NCBI GenBank assembly: GCA_964393035.1
Contig: CAYMRX010000009.1
Location: 1 to 64,000, forward strand
Length of the DNA stretch: 64,000 nt
From: Tabrizicola_A sp964393035
GTDB lineage: Bacteria > Pseudomonadota > Alphaproteobacteria > Rhodobacterales > Rhodobacteraceae
Reading direction: 5' to 3'
The notes beneath the pieces are model-generated. The model did no database searches. It worked only from the letters and a program-made list of their open reading frames with translations, and had not been told where the DNA came from. The translations under genes and the position numbers were made by a program. This document shows, piece after piece, positions 1 to 7,846 of the stretch (position 1 is its first letter; each line of letters starts with the position of its first letter).

Positions 1-374
1 AGTTTTTCGCCTCTGCCGGGCTTGATGTGGCCACCGTCAACACCCTTGCGAACAGTGAAGACGAAGGCGCCGCGCGGATCGGCACGCAGGCCAACACGGC
101 AGCCTTTCTTTCAGCCGCAGCAGAAACCTCCTCGGTCAAGGCCTCGGAAAGCCTCGAGCGGGTCCACGAACTTGTGCAGGAAATCCCAGATACTGAGGGG
201 CTGAAAGAGGCCATCGACCTCAACACTCGCGTGACGGCGGAACTGTCGATCGCACTCGCCAATATTTGGAACATGGAATCTGCCCAGCTGATGGGCATGG
301 GCGAAGCGGGCGTCATGGATGCCGCCACCGCAGCCGAAGAGCAGAAGTTCATCAAAGTCCTTGGAGGAGAATGA
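1..374 (+). CDS. virB5: Type IV secretion protein VirB5, C-terminal part (5' end outside window)
   Basis: The reading frame is already open at the first base, so this is the C-terminal portion of a longer protein; the first GTG codon at 27 is internal. VirB5 proteins are minor pilus-tip components exported to the periplasm. The visible part is alanine-rich and helical, with a terminal region (VTAELSIALANIWNMESAQL) typical of VirB5 C-termini. Its stop overlaps the start of the next gene by four bases, placing it in the virB operon. The assignment rests on helical composition and position ahead of virB6 more than on a catalytic motif. Confidence 0.7.
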   Translation, partial: FFASAGLDVATVNTLANSEDEGAARIGTQANTAAFLSAAAETSSVKASESLERVHELVQEIPDTEGLKEAIDLNTRVTAELSIALANIWNMESAQLMGMGEAGVMDAATAAEEQKFIKVLGGE

Positions 375-859
375 GCATGGTCAACGCTTTCAAAGTGCGA
401 ATGATGGGCGGTGCCCTTGGGCTGATCGCGGTTTTCTCGGCTACAGCTTGGGCCGAAACCTCTGCCCCGGCAGACCTTGCTCAAGAGGACGCCTATCTCG
501 ACGTTTTGCCCAAGGTCGAGATACCGGAAGACATCCAGCCGATCCCGGGAGCATTGAACGAAGAATTCCGGAATTGTGAGGCCTCCTGGCCCGCAGGCTA
601 CGCGTTGGCGCGGTCCGGCCCAGAAGCGCGGGCCCTGCGTGACATCTATGGCCTGGTCCGCGTGCGCAACGTGATTGAAGCCCAGGATTGCGGCTGCTCA
701 GGCAAAGTGGCGAACTGGGAAAAGGTCGAGGCCGTCGCGGCTGCATTGCGCGATCATCACGACGTCCAGCGCCTCAGCTGGCAGCATACGAAGGCGATTG
801 CGGAGGAGGCCGCAACCCTGACGGCTGTCGCAGAAACCATGTGTGGCGGCAGCTTCTGA
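371..859 (+). CDS. Periplasmic protein of the T4SS operon, unknown function
   Basis: A 162-aa protein starting at ATG 371, with a GGAGGA ribosome site just upstream. The first 28 residues form a Sec signal peptide ending in AWA-E, so the mature protein should be periplasmic. It contains several cysteines, including a CGC motif, which may form disulfides. There is no lipobox cysteine, so it is not an obvious VirB7 lipoprotein, although it sits where a small accessory gene is expected between virB5 and virB6. The start and stop overlap both neighbours, so it is translated with the T4SS. I do not recognise the family. Confidence 0.7.
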   Translation: MSMVNAFKVRMMGGALGLIAVFSATAWAETSAPADLAQEDAYLDVLPKVEIPEDIQPIPGALNEEFRNCEASWPAGYALARSGPEARALRDIYGLVRVRNVIEAQDCGCSGKVANWEKVEAVAAALRDHHDVQRLSWQHTKAIAEEAATLTAVAETMCGGSF

Positions 860-1857
860 TGGACAGCGTCTCGACCATCCTGACGACGCTGGATGCGGCA
901 ATCACTTCAGCCGGGCGGCAGTATTTCGAGGCGACAGCCGGTGCTGTCGGGCCGATCTACACGACCCTGCTTGCCCTCCTGCTCGTCATGGTCGGGATCA
1001 ACGCGGCCTTGAATGTCTATCGCATTTCCATGCGCGACGCGGTGCAACTGTCGTTCCGCATCGTCATGGTCCTGATGTTCGGTCTGACCTGGTCCAACTT
1101 CACCCAGATCTATGACGCCGCCAGCAACGGGCTGAGTGCTCTTGCGCTGGAATACTTCCGGCTCGGCGGTGGCGGTGTCGGTGCATCCGCCACTGCAGCG
1201 ATGGATGACATGGCGAACATGATGGCAGGAAACGTGGATTCCGTGTCTTCAGCCATGTCCTCGATCATGCGCGGCTTTGTGGCCGCCGTCCTTTACGTCG
1301 TCCTCGGCGTGTTGATGGCAGTTTACGTGTTCATCGTCGGCTTCTCGAAGTTGATGATCGCTTTCCTGCTTGGGGTTGCCCCGATCGCCATCGGCGCCAC
1401 GATCTTCGAGAAGACCAAGGGCATGTTCGAGGCCTGGCTCTCGGCAATGATCGGCTACCTGATGTATCCGGTCGCCTCGGCCGGGGTCATCGTCGCTGTT
1501 GTCACCGTGGCGCATGATGTGTTCCGTGAGACCGAGGACGTCACCGACCTCGGCTCGATCCTCGGCTTCTTCGTCATCGTCTTTGTCGGCATCTTTGCCC
1601 TGATGGCGATCCCGAATGCCGTGACGCACATCACTGGCCAGATCAGCCTCGCGAGCATTGCACCGCAAGCTCTGCGGGTTGCAGGCAAGCCCTTGGAAAA
1701 GGCCTCCGACTATTCGGCAAGGCGCATGAACGAAGTCCGCTCGGGGTTCATGCACGGCAAGACCGAACACCATCATTTGCGCGATCAGGCGCGGTCCGAT
1801 GCCGAGCGCGGCCAAGCGGCGCGGGCGCGGCTTGGCCAGTTCATCCGCGACAGCTGA
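859..1857 (+). CDS. virB6: Type IV secretion inner-membrane channel protein VirB6
   Basis: A 332-aa polytopic membrane protein starting at ATG 859, whose A is shared with the previous stop codon (TGATG). It has five or more hydrophobic segments: around residues 30-50, 60-80, 135-185 and 195-270. A hydrophilic C-terminal tail is rich in Arg and His. VirB6/TrbL proteins form part of the inner-membrane channel that passes substrate from the ATPases to the outer complex. Length and the broad hydrophobic core fit VirB6. It lies between the periplasmic gene and virB8 in the operon. Confidence 0.9.
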   Translation: MDSVSTILTTLDAAITSAGRQYFEATAGAVGPIYTTLLALLLVMVGINAALNVYRISMRDAVQLSFRIVMVLMFGLTWSNFTQIYDAASNGLSALALEYFRLGGGGVGASATAAMDDMANMMAGNVDSVSSAMSSIMRGFVAAVLYVVLGVLMAVYVFIVGFSKLMIAFLLGVAPIAIGATIFEKTKGMFEAWLSAMIGYLMYPVASAGVIVAVVTVAHDVFRETEDVTDLGSILGFFVIVFVGIFALMAIPNAVTHITGQISLASIAPQALRVAGKPLEKASDYSARRMNEVRSGFMHGKTEHHHLRDQARSDAERGQAARARLGQFIRDS

Positions 1858-1905
1858 CACCTGCCAACAGCACCTCGCGCAAATCCCCATTTTCGGAGCA
1901 AGACA

Positions 1906-2586
1906 ATGACAGGCTCAAACCCTGAATTGAGAAGTTTTCTCGAAGCCGAGATGTTCTACGGCGTCAAAAAGCGCGAGCGGATTGCCTATGTCGTGGCCGG
2001 CGGCAGTCTCGCAATAGGCCTGATGGGCATGATCGCTGTCGTCACAATGCTCCCCTTGAAGCAAACCGAGGCCTTCCTTGCCATCGTCGACAAGGACACT
2101 GGGGTCGCCGAACGCGTGGTCGCGGTGGAAAAGGCCGGAATCGAACAGGCTGAGGCCATCCGCCAAAGCCTGCTCTTTGCCTATGTGACCGACCGAGAAA
2201 CCTATGACCAGCACGACAACGAATCCCGCATTCTGCGCGCCTACACCTGGTCTGAAGGCAATGCGCGCCAAGGCCTCGTGAGCCTCTGGACGGAAGGCAA
2301 CGCCAACTATCCGCCCAAGCTCTACGGCCAGAATTCCAAGGTGGTCATCGATGTTCTGTCAATCACCCCGGTGACCGATACCACCGCGCAAGTGCGCTTC
2401 ACCAAGACCTGGGTGTCCGATGGCGAGGGCGTGCCCGACCGGATCGGCAAGTTCACCGCGACTGTCACCTATCGCTTCGAGCCATCCAAACAAACCGCAC
2501 TCGATCTCGTCTGGCAGAACCCCACCGGGTTTCTGGTGACGGATTACCGCATCACCGCAGAAACCCTGGCCCCCACGGAGGAATGA
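1906..2586 (+). CDS. virB8: Type IV secretion assembly protein VirB8
   Basis: A 226-aa bitopic inner-membrane protein. A short cytoplasmic N-terminus is followed by one transmembrane segment at about residues 27-50, then a periplasmic NTF2-like domain of about 170 residues. It keeps the tyrosine-rich pattern of the family, such as LLFAYVTDRETYD and a late VTYRFEP strand. VirB8 nucleates assembly of the secretion channel and contacts VirB9 and VirB10. The ATG at 1906 follows a GGAG ribosome site. The 48-base gap before it is the largest break inside the operon and shows no terminator. Confidence 0.92.
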   Translation: MTGSNPELRSFLEAEMFYGVKKRERIAYVVAGGSLAIGLMGMIAVVTMLPLKQTEAFLAIVDKDTGVAERVVAVEKAGIEQAEAIRQSLLFAYVTDRETYDQHDNESRILRAYTWSEGNARQGLVSLWTEGNANYPPKLYGQNSKVVIDVLSITPVTDTTAQVRFTKTWVSDGEGVPDRIGKFTATVTYRFEPSKQTALDLVWQNPTGFLVTDYRITAETLAPTEE

Positions 2587-2587
2587 T

Positions 2588-3304
2588 ATGAGCCATCCAC
2601 TGACCCTTCCTGCGCTCGGGCTTCTGATCTCGATAACCGCCCTACCCGTCTTGGCCGAAACCGCGCCCAAGCCCGGCAGCCATGATGCCCGTGTGACCTA
2701 TGCCACTTACCAGGAGGGGCAGGTCTACCGGATCAACACGCGGCTCAGAAACGTGACCCTCGTCGAACTTGGTGAGGGCGAGAAGATCCAGTCCATCGCC
2801 ATCGGCGATCTCGAAAGCTTCAAGATCGACAAGCTGGAGCGCGCCAACCTGTTCATCATCAAGCCCGTCGTCGCCGAGGCCACGACCAACCTGACGGTCG
2901 AGACGCAGCGCAACATCTACTTTCTGCAGGTCACCGAAGGTGGTCGTGGTGAGCCGAACTATTCGGTGAAGTTCACCGTGCCTGGCAGCACGCGTGCTGC
3001 CACCACCGGCAGCGAGATCCCCGCCTCCTTGCCCATGACCTACAAGATCATGAAAAAGGGGCGCGCCCTGCCCGGCTTTGCTCCCGTGTCGATCTCGGAT
3101 GACGGCCGCAATACCACCTTCGTCATCCCGCCCGGCGCACCGATGCCAACGATCTTCCGCGCAGACGCCAAGGGTCAGGAATACTCGGTCAATTCTTCCG
3201 TGCGCGGCACCACCATCACTGTCAGCACCCGCTCTGAGCGTTGGGTGCTGCGCTATGGCGAAGAGTATGTCTGCGTCACGGCCGAGTCGGGGGTGAGCCA
3301 ATGA
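2588..3304 (+). CDS. virB9: Type IV secretion outer-core protein VirB9
   Basis: A 238-aa periplasmic protein with a signal peptide (cleavage near residue 23, after VLA). The N-terminal domain contains the family pattern VYRINTRLRNVTLVELGEGE, and the C-terminal domain ends in beta strands around ERWVLRYGEEYVCV. VirB9 forms the outer-membrane core complex with VirB7 and VirB10. It starts one base after the virB8 stop, with a GGAGG ribosome site inside the virB8 end, and its stop overlaps the virB10 start by four bases, indicating coupled translation. No VirB7 gene is apparent next to it. Confidence 0.92.
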   Translation: MSHPLTLPALGLLISITALPVLAETAPKPGSHDARVTYATYQEGQVYRINTRLRNVTLVELGEGEKIQSIAIGDLESFKIDKLERANLFIIKPVVAEATTNLTVETQRNIYFLQVTEGGRGEPNYSVKFTVPGSTRAATTGSEIPASLPMTYKIMKKGRALPGFAPVSISDDGRNTTFVIPPGAPMPTIFRADAKGQEYSVNSSVRGTTITVSTRSERWVLRYGEEYVCVTAESGVSQ

Positions 3305-4608
3305 GTGACGAGACCCAGGCCGAAAAACTCACCGCCCGCATGGAACGGATGAAGCCCTCCGAGGCCCCGAAGCGCCGACGGGGCGTAAACCCCTACGCGC
3401 TTTCCGCTGTCACGGCCGTCGCCGGTGTCGGCGTCGGGGCTTGGCTGGTTCTGGCCGCACCTGATGCCCCTGCCCCGGCACCCGCCATCGAGACCGCTTC
3501 GGTCAGCGATTTCCAAGGTGATGGGACGGGAACCGACGGATTCAGCGTTTCACGGCCAAAGCCGCAGATCGTCCCAGCTGCTCCGGATACCTCGGAGGCG
3601 GAACGGCTACAGGCCGAGATCGAGGCGTTGAACGCTCAGATTGCCGATCTGAAGGCCAATCCGGTGACGGTCACGGATGAGGCGGCACTCGCTGACCTCA
3701 AAGCGCAGGTTGCCGCCCTTGATGCCGATGCAAAGGCCCGCGCGGTAGCCCTCTCCGAACTTGAGCGCGAAAACATCCGCCTTCAGACCGAACTCGAGAC
3801 CAAGGCGCTGATAGACGGCGACTCCGAGGCTGAGGCGGCCCGCGCCCGGGAAGAAGAACTGGCCCGGCGCAGGCAGGAAGCTGAAATGCTGAACGAGGCC
3901 CAGATCCATTCGGATATGGTGGCCTTGCGCTCCAGCATGGACATGGGCGGAGCGGCCCCTGCCCCAGGTGCGCCGGGACAGGCGGCCACGGGAGATGATG
4001 CGTTTCGCAGGGCCGGGGCTAAGGCAGCCGAAGTCCGGCAATCGGAGGTCATCGCCGATCCTGCCCATACGGTGATGCAAGGTACCTTGATCGAGGCGGC
4101 GCTTGAGACCGCGATCAGCACGGATCTCGCGGGCAATGTGTCGGCCATTGTAAGTCATGATGTCTGGTCGTTTGATATGTCCCGCGTGCTGATCCCGCGC
4201 GGCTCGCGTCTCTTCGGGCGCTACGATTCCGAAGTTGATGCCGGTCAGCGGCGTGTGCTCATCGCCTGGGATCGGCTGGTCACCACCGATGGGCAATCGG
4301 TCACCCTTGCCGCCTATGGCACCGACCGCATTGGGCGCTCGGGCCTGCCCGGCACGGTCCGAAACCACTTCCTCCAGCGTTTTGGCACCGCCGCTCTGAT
4401 TTCCCTTATCGGTGCCGTGCCAACGCTGGCAGCCGACAAATACGCGGCCAATGAGGTGGCCTCTGACACCGCCGAGAATGTCGGCACCGATCTCGGCGAG
4501 GCGGTTAATACGGTGATGGCCGACTATCTCAGCATCCCACCGACGATCAGCGTCAGCCAAGGCGCGGTCGTGATGATCCGTGTCGATGCGGATCTGGCGT
4601 TTTACTGA
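3301..4608 (+). CDS. virB10: Type IV secretion energy-sensing core protein VirB10
   Basis: A 435-aa protein from ATG 3301, chosen because it overlaps the virB9 stop as ATGA. A cytoplasmic N-terminus is followed by a single membrane helix at about residues 26-46. Next comes a proline-rich periplasmic linker, a coiled-coil stretch rich in Ala, Glu and Arg, and the C-terminal TrbI-like beta-barrel domain (VLIPRGSRLFGRYDS to the end). VirB10 spans both membranes and couples ATPase energy to the outer-membrane channel. The length is somewhat above the Agrobacterium protein because of the coiled-coil insert. Confidence 0.93.
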   Translation: MSDETQAEKLTARMERMKPSEAPKRRRGVNPYALSAVTAVAGVGVGAWLVLAAPDAPAPAPAIETASVSDFQGDGTGTDGFSVSRPKPQIVPAAPDTSEAERLQAEIEALNAQIADLKANPVTVTDEAALADLKAQVAALDADAKARAVALSELERENIRLQTELETKALIDGDSEAEAARAREEELARRRQEAEMLNEAQIHSDMVALRSSMDMGGAAPAPGAPGQAATGDDAFRRAGAKAAEVRQSEVIADPAHTVMQGTLIEAALETAISTDLAGNVSAIVSHDVWSFDMSRVLIPRGSRLFGRYDSEVDAGQRRVLIAWDRLVTTDGQSVTLAAYGTDRIGRSGLPGTVRNHFLQRFGTAALISLIGAVPTLAADKYAANEVASDTAENVGTDLGEAVNTVMADYLSIPPTISVSQGAVVMIRVDADLAFY

Positions 4609-5594
4609 TGAGCTATCTCGATACCTATCTCGGGCAGCTCGATGCCGCCCTGTCGGACCCGGCCGTCATGGAATTGGCGATCAATGCTGATGGGTCGATC
4701 TGGCTGGAGCGCGCGGGGCAAATCCATATGACCTCAAGCGGTCTTGCCGCCCTGCCCGCGCGGTCCGTGCGGGATTTGGCCTCCCAGATTGCCAACTCGA
4801 CCTCGAACACCTTCACGGAAACGGCTCCGCTGGTTTCGGCGGCCGTGCGCTATCGCGATCTGATGTTGCGCTGTCAGGTGGTGGGCAACCCAGCTGTCTC
4901 GGGCGGCACGGTGATCGGCATCCGGGTGTTTCGATCCCGGCACGGAGATGTTCGGCGTGTGGCCAAATCCTTCAGCTTTCTGCGCGGTCAAGAAAACTCC
5001 CTGGAAGACGAGCGCCGCGCGATGGTGGCCGAGATCCGCGCCGGATCGGAAGGGGCAGATGTTGAGGCTTTCTTGGGCAAGCTGGTCTCCGAGCGGCTGA
5101 ACGTCATCGTCTCGGGTGGGACATCCACCGGCAAGACCGAGCTTGGTCGCAAGCTTCTGGAAATGGTCGCCTCTGATGAGCGGATTGTCACGATTGAGGA
5201 TTCCCTCGAGCTTCTGCCCGGCCAGCCCAATACTGTGAGTCTCATCGCGCAGCGTGACGAGGGCTCACCTCGGTCCGCCGACAAGCTCTTGCAGGCCACG
5301 CTGCGTTTGCGACCCGACCGGATCATCCTGGGCGAATTACGCGGGGCTGAGGCCGCGACGTTTCTGGACGCGATCAACACCGGGCATTCGGGGTCTTTCA
5401 CGACGCTGCACGCCCATTCGGCACGCAAGGCGATGGACCGGCTGGCACTTTTGGTGATGGCGCAGGGTACCAAGCTCAGTTTTGGCGAAGTGATCCGATA
5501 CCTGCAGACCTCGATCGACGTGATCCTGCAGATGGGCCGCATCGGCGACCAGCGCGGGATCATGGAGATGTATTTCCCCGGCCTCGACGAATGA
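4608..5594 (+). CDS. virB11: Type IV secretion traffic ATPase VirB11
   Basis: A 328-aa hexameric ATPase of the secretion superfamily. The Walker A motif GGTSTGKT is at residues 170-177, the Asp box ERIVTIEDSLEL follows, and Walker B with the His box lies in RIILGELRGAEA and HSGSFTTLHAHS. It powers pilus assembly and substrate transfer at the cytoplasmic face of the channel. The ATG shares its A with the virB10 stop. No virB4 ATPase is in the window; it should lie upstream of the window start if the operon is complete. Confidence 0.95.
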   Translation: MSYLDTYLGQLDAALSDPAVMELAINADGSIWLERAGQIHMTSSGLAALPARSVRDLASQIANSTSNTFTETAPLVSAAVRYRDLMLRCQVVGNPAVSGGTVIGIRVFRSRHGDVRRVAKSFSFLRGQENSLEDERRAMVAEIRAGSEGADVEAFLGKLVSERLNVIVSGGTSTGKTELGRKLLEMVASDERIVTIEDSLELLPGQPNTVSLIAQRDEGSPRSADKLLQATLRLRPDRIILGELRGAEAATFLDAINTGHSGSFTTLHAHSARKAMDRLALLVMAQGTKLSFGEVIRYLQTSIDVILQMGRIGDQRGIMEMYFPGLDE

Positions 5595-5660
5595 CGCCAG
5601 CGCAGCGCCAAAGTCCTCCGTCCCCTCCCCTTCCCCGGCTTTTTGCTCCGCAGGTACCTC

Positions 5661-7844
5661 ATGGAAAACGATATAAATGCAAGCGCGGCGCGCCCGGAAA
5701 CAGAGCGCAGCGATGCGGAACGTCCGACCACAGACCGACCCAAGGAATATTTCTCAGTTCGTCTGACCCTGTCGGGCGCTGCGCAGGAATTCGAAGACCC
5801 GCGCCAAGCTGGCGAGGCCTTCTTTCGCGCCGATCCAGCCGAGCGGCCATCAGTGGCGCATATTGATGGCAACACGGCCCGCACCATGGCCCGGACAGAG
5901 ATTCACGGGGTCCATGAGACGGGCGAGACGCGGTATTTCAAAAGCCTGCCAGACTCGCATGCACCGGATGCCGAATTCCGCGCCGGGTTCCTCAATGCGA
6001 TGGAAACCTCGCTGTCGGAGCGTTTGGGCAAGGTTGAGTGGGGCAAAGATGGTCCGGCCGTGACCGAGCGGATCGATACGGGGTTGAGGGATGATCTCGA
6101 GGCCTTCGCGCGCCGCGCGCCGGAAAAAGCAGCGGCGCTTTGGGCAGATCACAGTGACGCAGCCCCGCCGGGGCCAGAATTGCGCGCAGCAGTGCAAGCC
6201 CGGGAGGAAGTGGCGGATCGCGAAGTGGCAGCCTACCAGGACACCCTTGCCGAAAAGCCAGCCATCATCGCAACGGGCGACTGGGTCACGACCGACGCAA
6301 ATGTCGAGCTAAGGCCCGTGGCGGTATCAAGTGATCGGGGCATTCACGCAGGCTACGAGGCGAACCTGCCGAAAGGGGAGAATGAACTCACCTATTCAGA
6401 GCGCACTTTCCCGAATTCCCGCGAGGCTCTGCGCCATGCTTATGATTTCTACGAGGGTGGCGAAGAAGGGCTCGAGCTGGCGATAAAGCGCGCGGCCGAG
6501 GTGGACCGCGAGATGGTGGAAGAACCCGACCGCGGGCCGGAAGGGTTTGTCCTTGAGCATCGTCCACAGCCCGAGTTTGCCCGTCCCGAGACCGCAATCT
6601 ACGCAGGCGACGAGGCGCAGCTCGTCCTGACTCTAGGCCGGGACACTGAAAACACGCGCGATCTGGCCGAGCGGCTCGTCGCAGATCCGGAATTTCGCAA
6701 GGTGGTGGCCGAGCATATCCCTGATGCGGACGGCACGCTTGGCAGCGGTCGCTTTGTCGACGGCGAAGGCTCTGCCGGGTTTCTGCCCGATGAGCTTTTG
6801 GCTGTCACCTCCTATGCCCGGGATGGCGGTGCTGAGGTTCTGGCGAAGTTTCCCGATGAGGAGCCGCTCAGTGAAGCCTTGGCAAAGCATCTGGCGCAAA
6901 GTTCGGTGATGGCGGCATATATAGAAGAGGAGCGGCAGCGCAGCGATTTTGCTTCCGACCCGGCGCGGGCAATCTCGGCCTGGGTGGCGAAATCAACCGC
7001 GCAGATCGACAGATTGCCGTCGGACCGACAGGACGACCTGCGATCTGAAATGCAGGGCACCGCCAAGGAAGCAGCGGCGGCCTTTGGGCTGGATCGACAG
7101 CAGTCGGAAATCGAAGCCCCGCCCCGTTCGACACTGTATAGCACCTCCATCGGCGCAAACACGTTGGCGATTGCCGGGGCCGAGAAAGACCTCGACGAAA
7201 GCAGTGCCAAGATGTTGAGCGCTACTTTGAGTTTATATGCGAACATCGCTGGGATCGATTTCAAGAAGCTTGAGACGCGACTCGAAACTGGGGCGGCCAA
7301 CGCCCGCGAAGAAGAGTCGTGGGTGAAATCCGATATTGCCGATGTCGCCAAGCGGCATGGCTTTGATCTCAGCAGCGCCCAAGGTCGCAGTTCTGCGGCC
7401 GAGCGGGTGGACCGGTTTTATGAACGGGCTGCTGAACTCATCCATTCCGCGCACAATCGCGCATTGGAGCGCAGTCCTGATCTACTTGTTGAGGCTTTGG
7501 GAAAAATGGCAGCAGTCCACGCCAGCCAGGGCTCCATCGCCTTCCGCAACGAAAATCAGGCGCGGGATTTCGCGGAAGAAATGAAGGAGCGTTATGGGGC
7601 GACAGTATTGAAGGATATGGCTGCTGGCCGGACGGAGGCACTGGCCAAGGACGTGCCGGATCCGGCCGCTCGGGCGGCGATGGCCATTGCCGTCGTCTCG
7701 GCTGCCAAAGAACATCCCTCGCTTGGTCTCAGCGCACATGAAGCCGAGGCAGCGGAACGCCGAATGGTGGCGCAGGCGGCGTCGCGGCCACCTGAACACA
7801 CGCGGGCACATGCTCATGATCGCAATCAGGACCGGGAGTTTTGA
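5661..7844 (+). CDS. Large T4SS-linked protein with a relaxase-like C-terminal region
   Basis: A 727-aa, mostly helical and acidic protein between virB11 and virD4. ATG 5661 is preferred over the TTG at 5643. The N-terminal part (KEYFSVRLTLSG and the following 80 residues) resembles small domains found in plasmid polyvalent proteins. Residues of about 540-705 clearly match the relaxase C-terminus (29510-31333) in the same order: LETGAAN, FYERAAELI versus FYEAAAKLI, GRTEALAKD versus GRTEALERD, and AVVSAAKEH versus AVVSAAKSH. It has no relaxase histidine motif. Position and shared tail suggest a protein recognised by VirD4, perhaps a co-transferred effector or relaxase partner; this is inference. 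Confidence 0.8.
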   Translation: MENDINASAARPETERSDAERPTTDRPKEYFSVRLTLSGAAQEFEDPRQAGEAFFRADPAERPSVAHIDGNTARTMARTEIHGVHETGETRYFKSLPDSHAPDAEFRAGFLNAMETSLSERLGKVEWGKDGPAVTERIDTGLRDDLEAFARRAPEKAAALWADHSDAAPPGPELRAAVQAREEVADREVAAYQDTLAEKPAIIATGDWVTTDANVELRPVAVSSDRGIHAGYEANLPKGENELTYSERTFPNSREALRHAYDFYEGGEEGLELAIKRAAEVDREMVEEPDRGPEGFVLEHRPQPEFARPETAIYAGDEAQLVLTLGRDTENTRDLAERLVADPEFRKVVAEHIPDADGTLGSGRFVDGEGSAGFLPDELLAVTSYARDGGAEVLAKFPDEEPLSEALAKHLAQSSVMAAYIEEERQRSDFASDPARAISAWVAKSTAQIDRLPSDRQDDLRSEMQGTAKEAAAAFGLDRQQSEIEAPPRSTLYSTSIGANTLAIAGAEKDLDESSAKMLSATLSLYANIAGIDFKKLETRLETGAANAREEESWVKSDIADVAKRHGFDLSSAQGRSSAAERVDRFYERAAELIHSAHNRALERSPDLLVEALGKMAAVHASQGSIAFRNENQARDFAEEMKERYGATVLKDMAAGRTEALAKDVPDPAARAAMAIAVVSAAKEHPSLGLSAHEAEAAERRMVAQAASRPPEHTRAHAHDRNQDREF

Positions 7845-7846
7845 TC

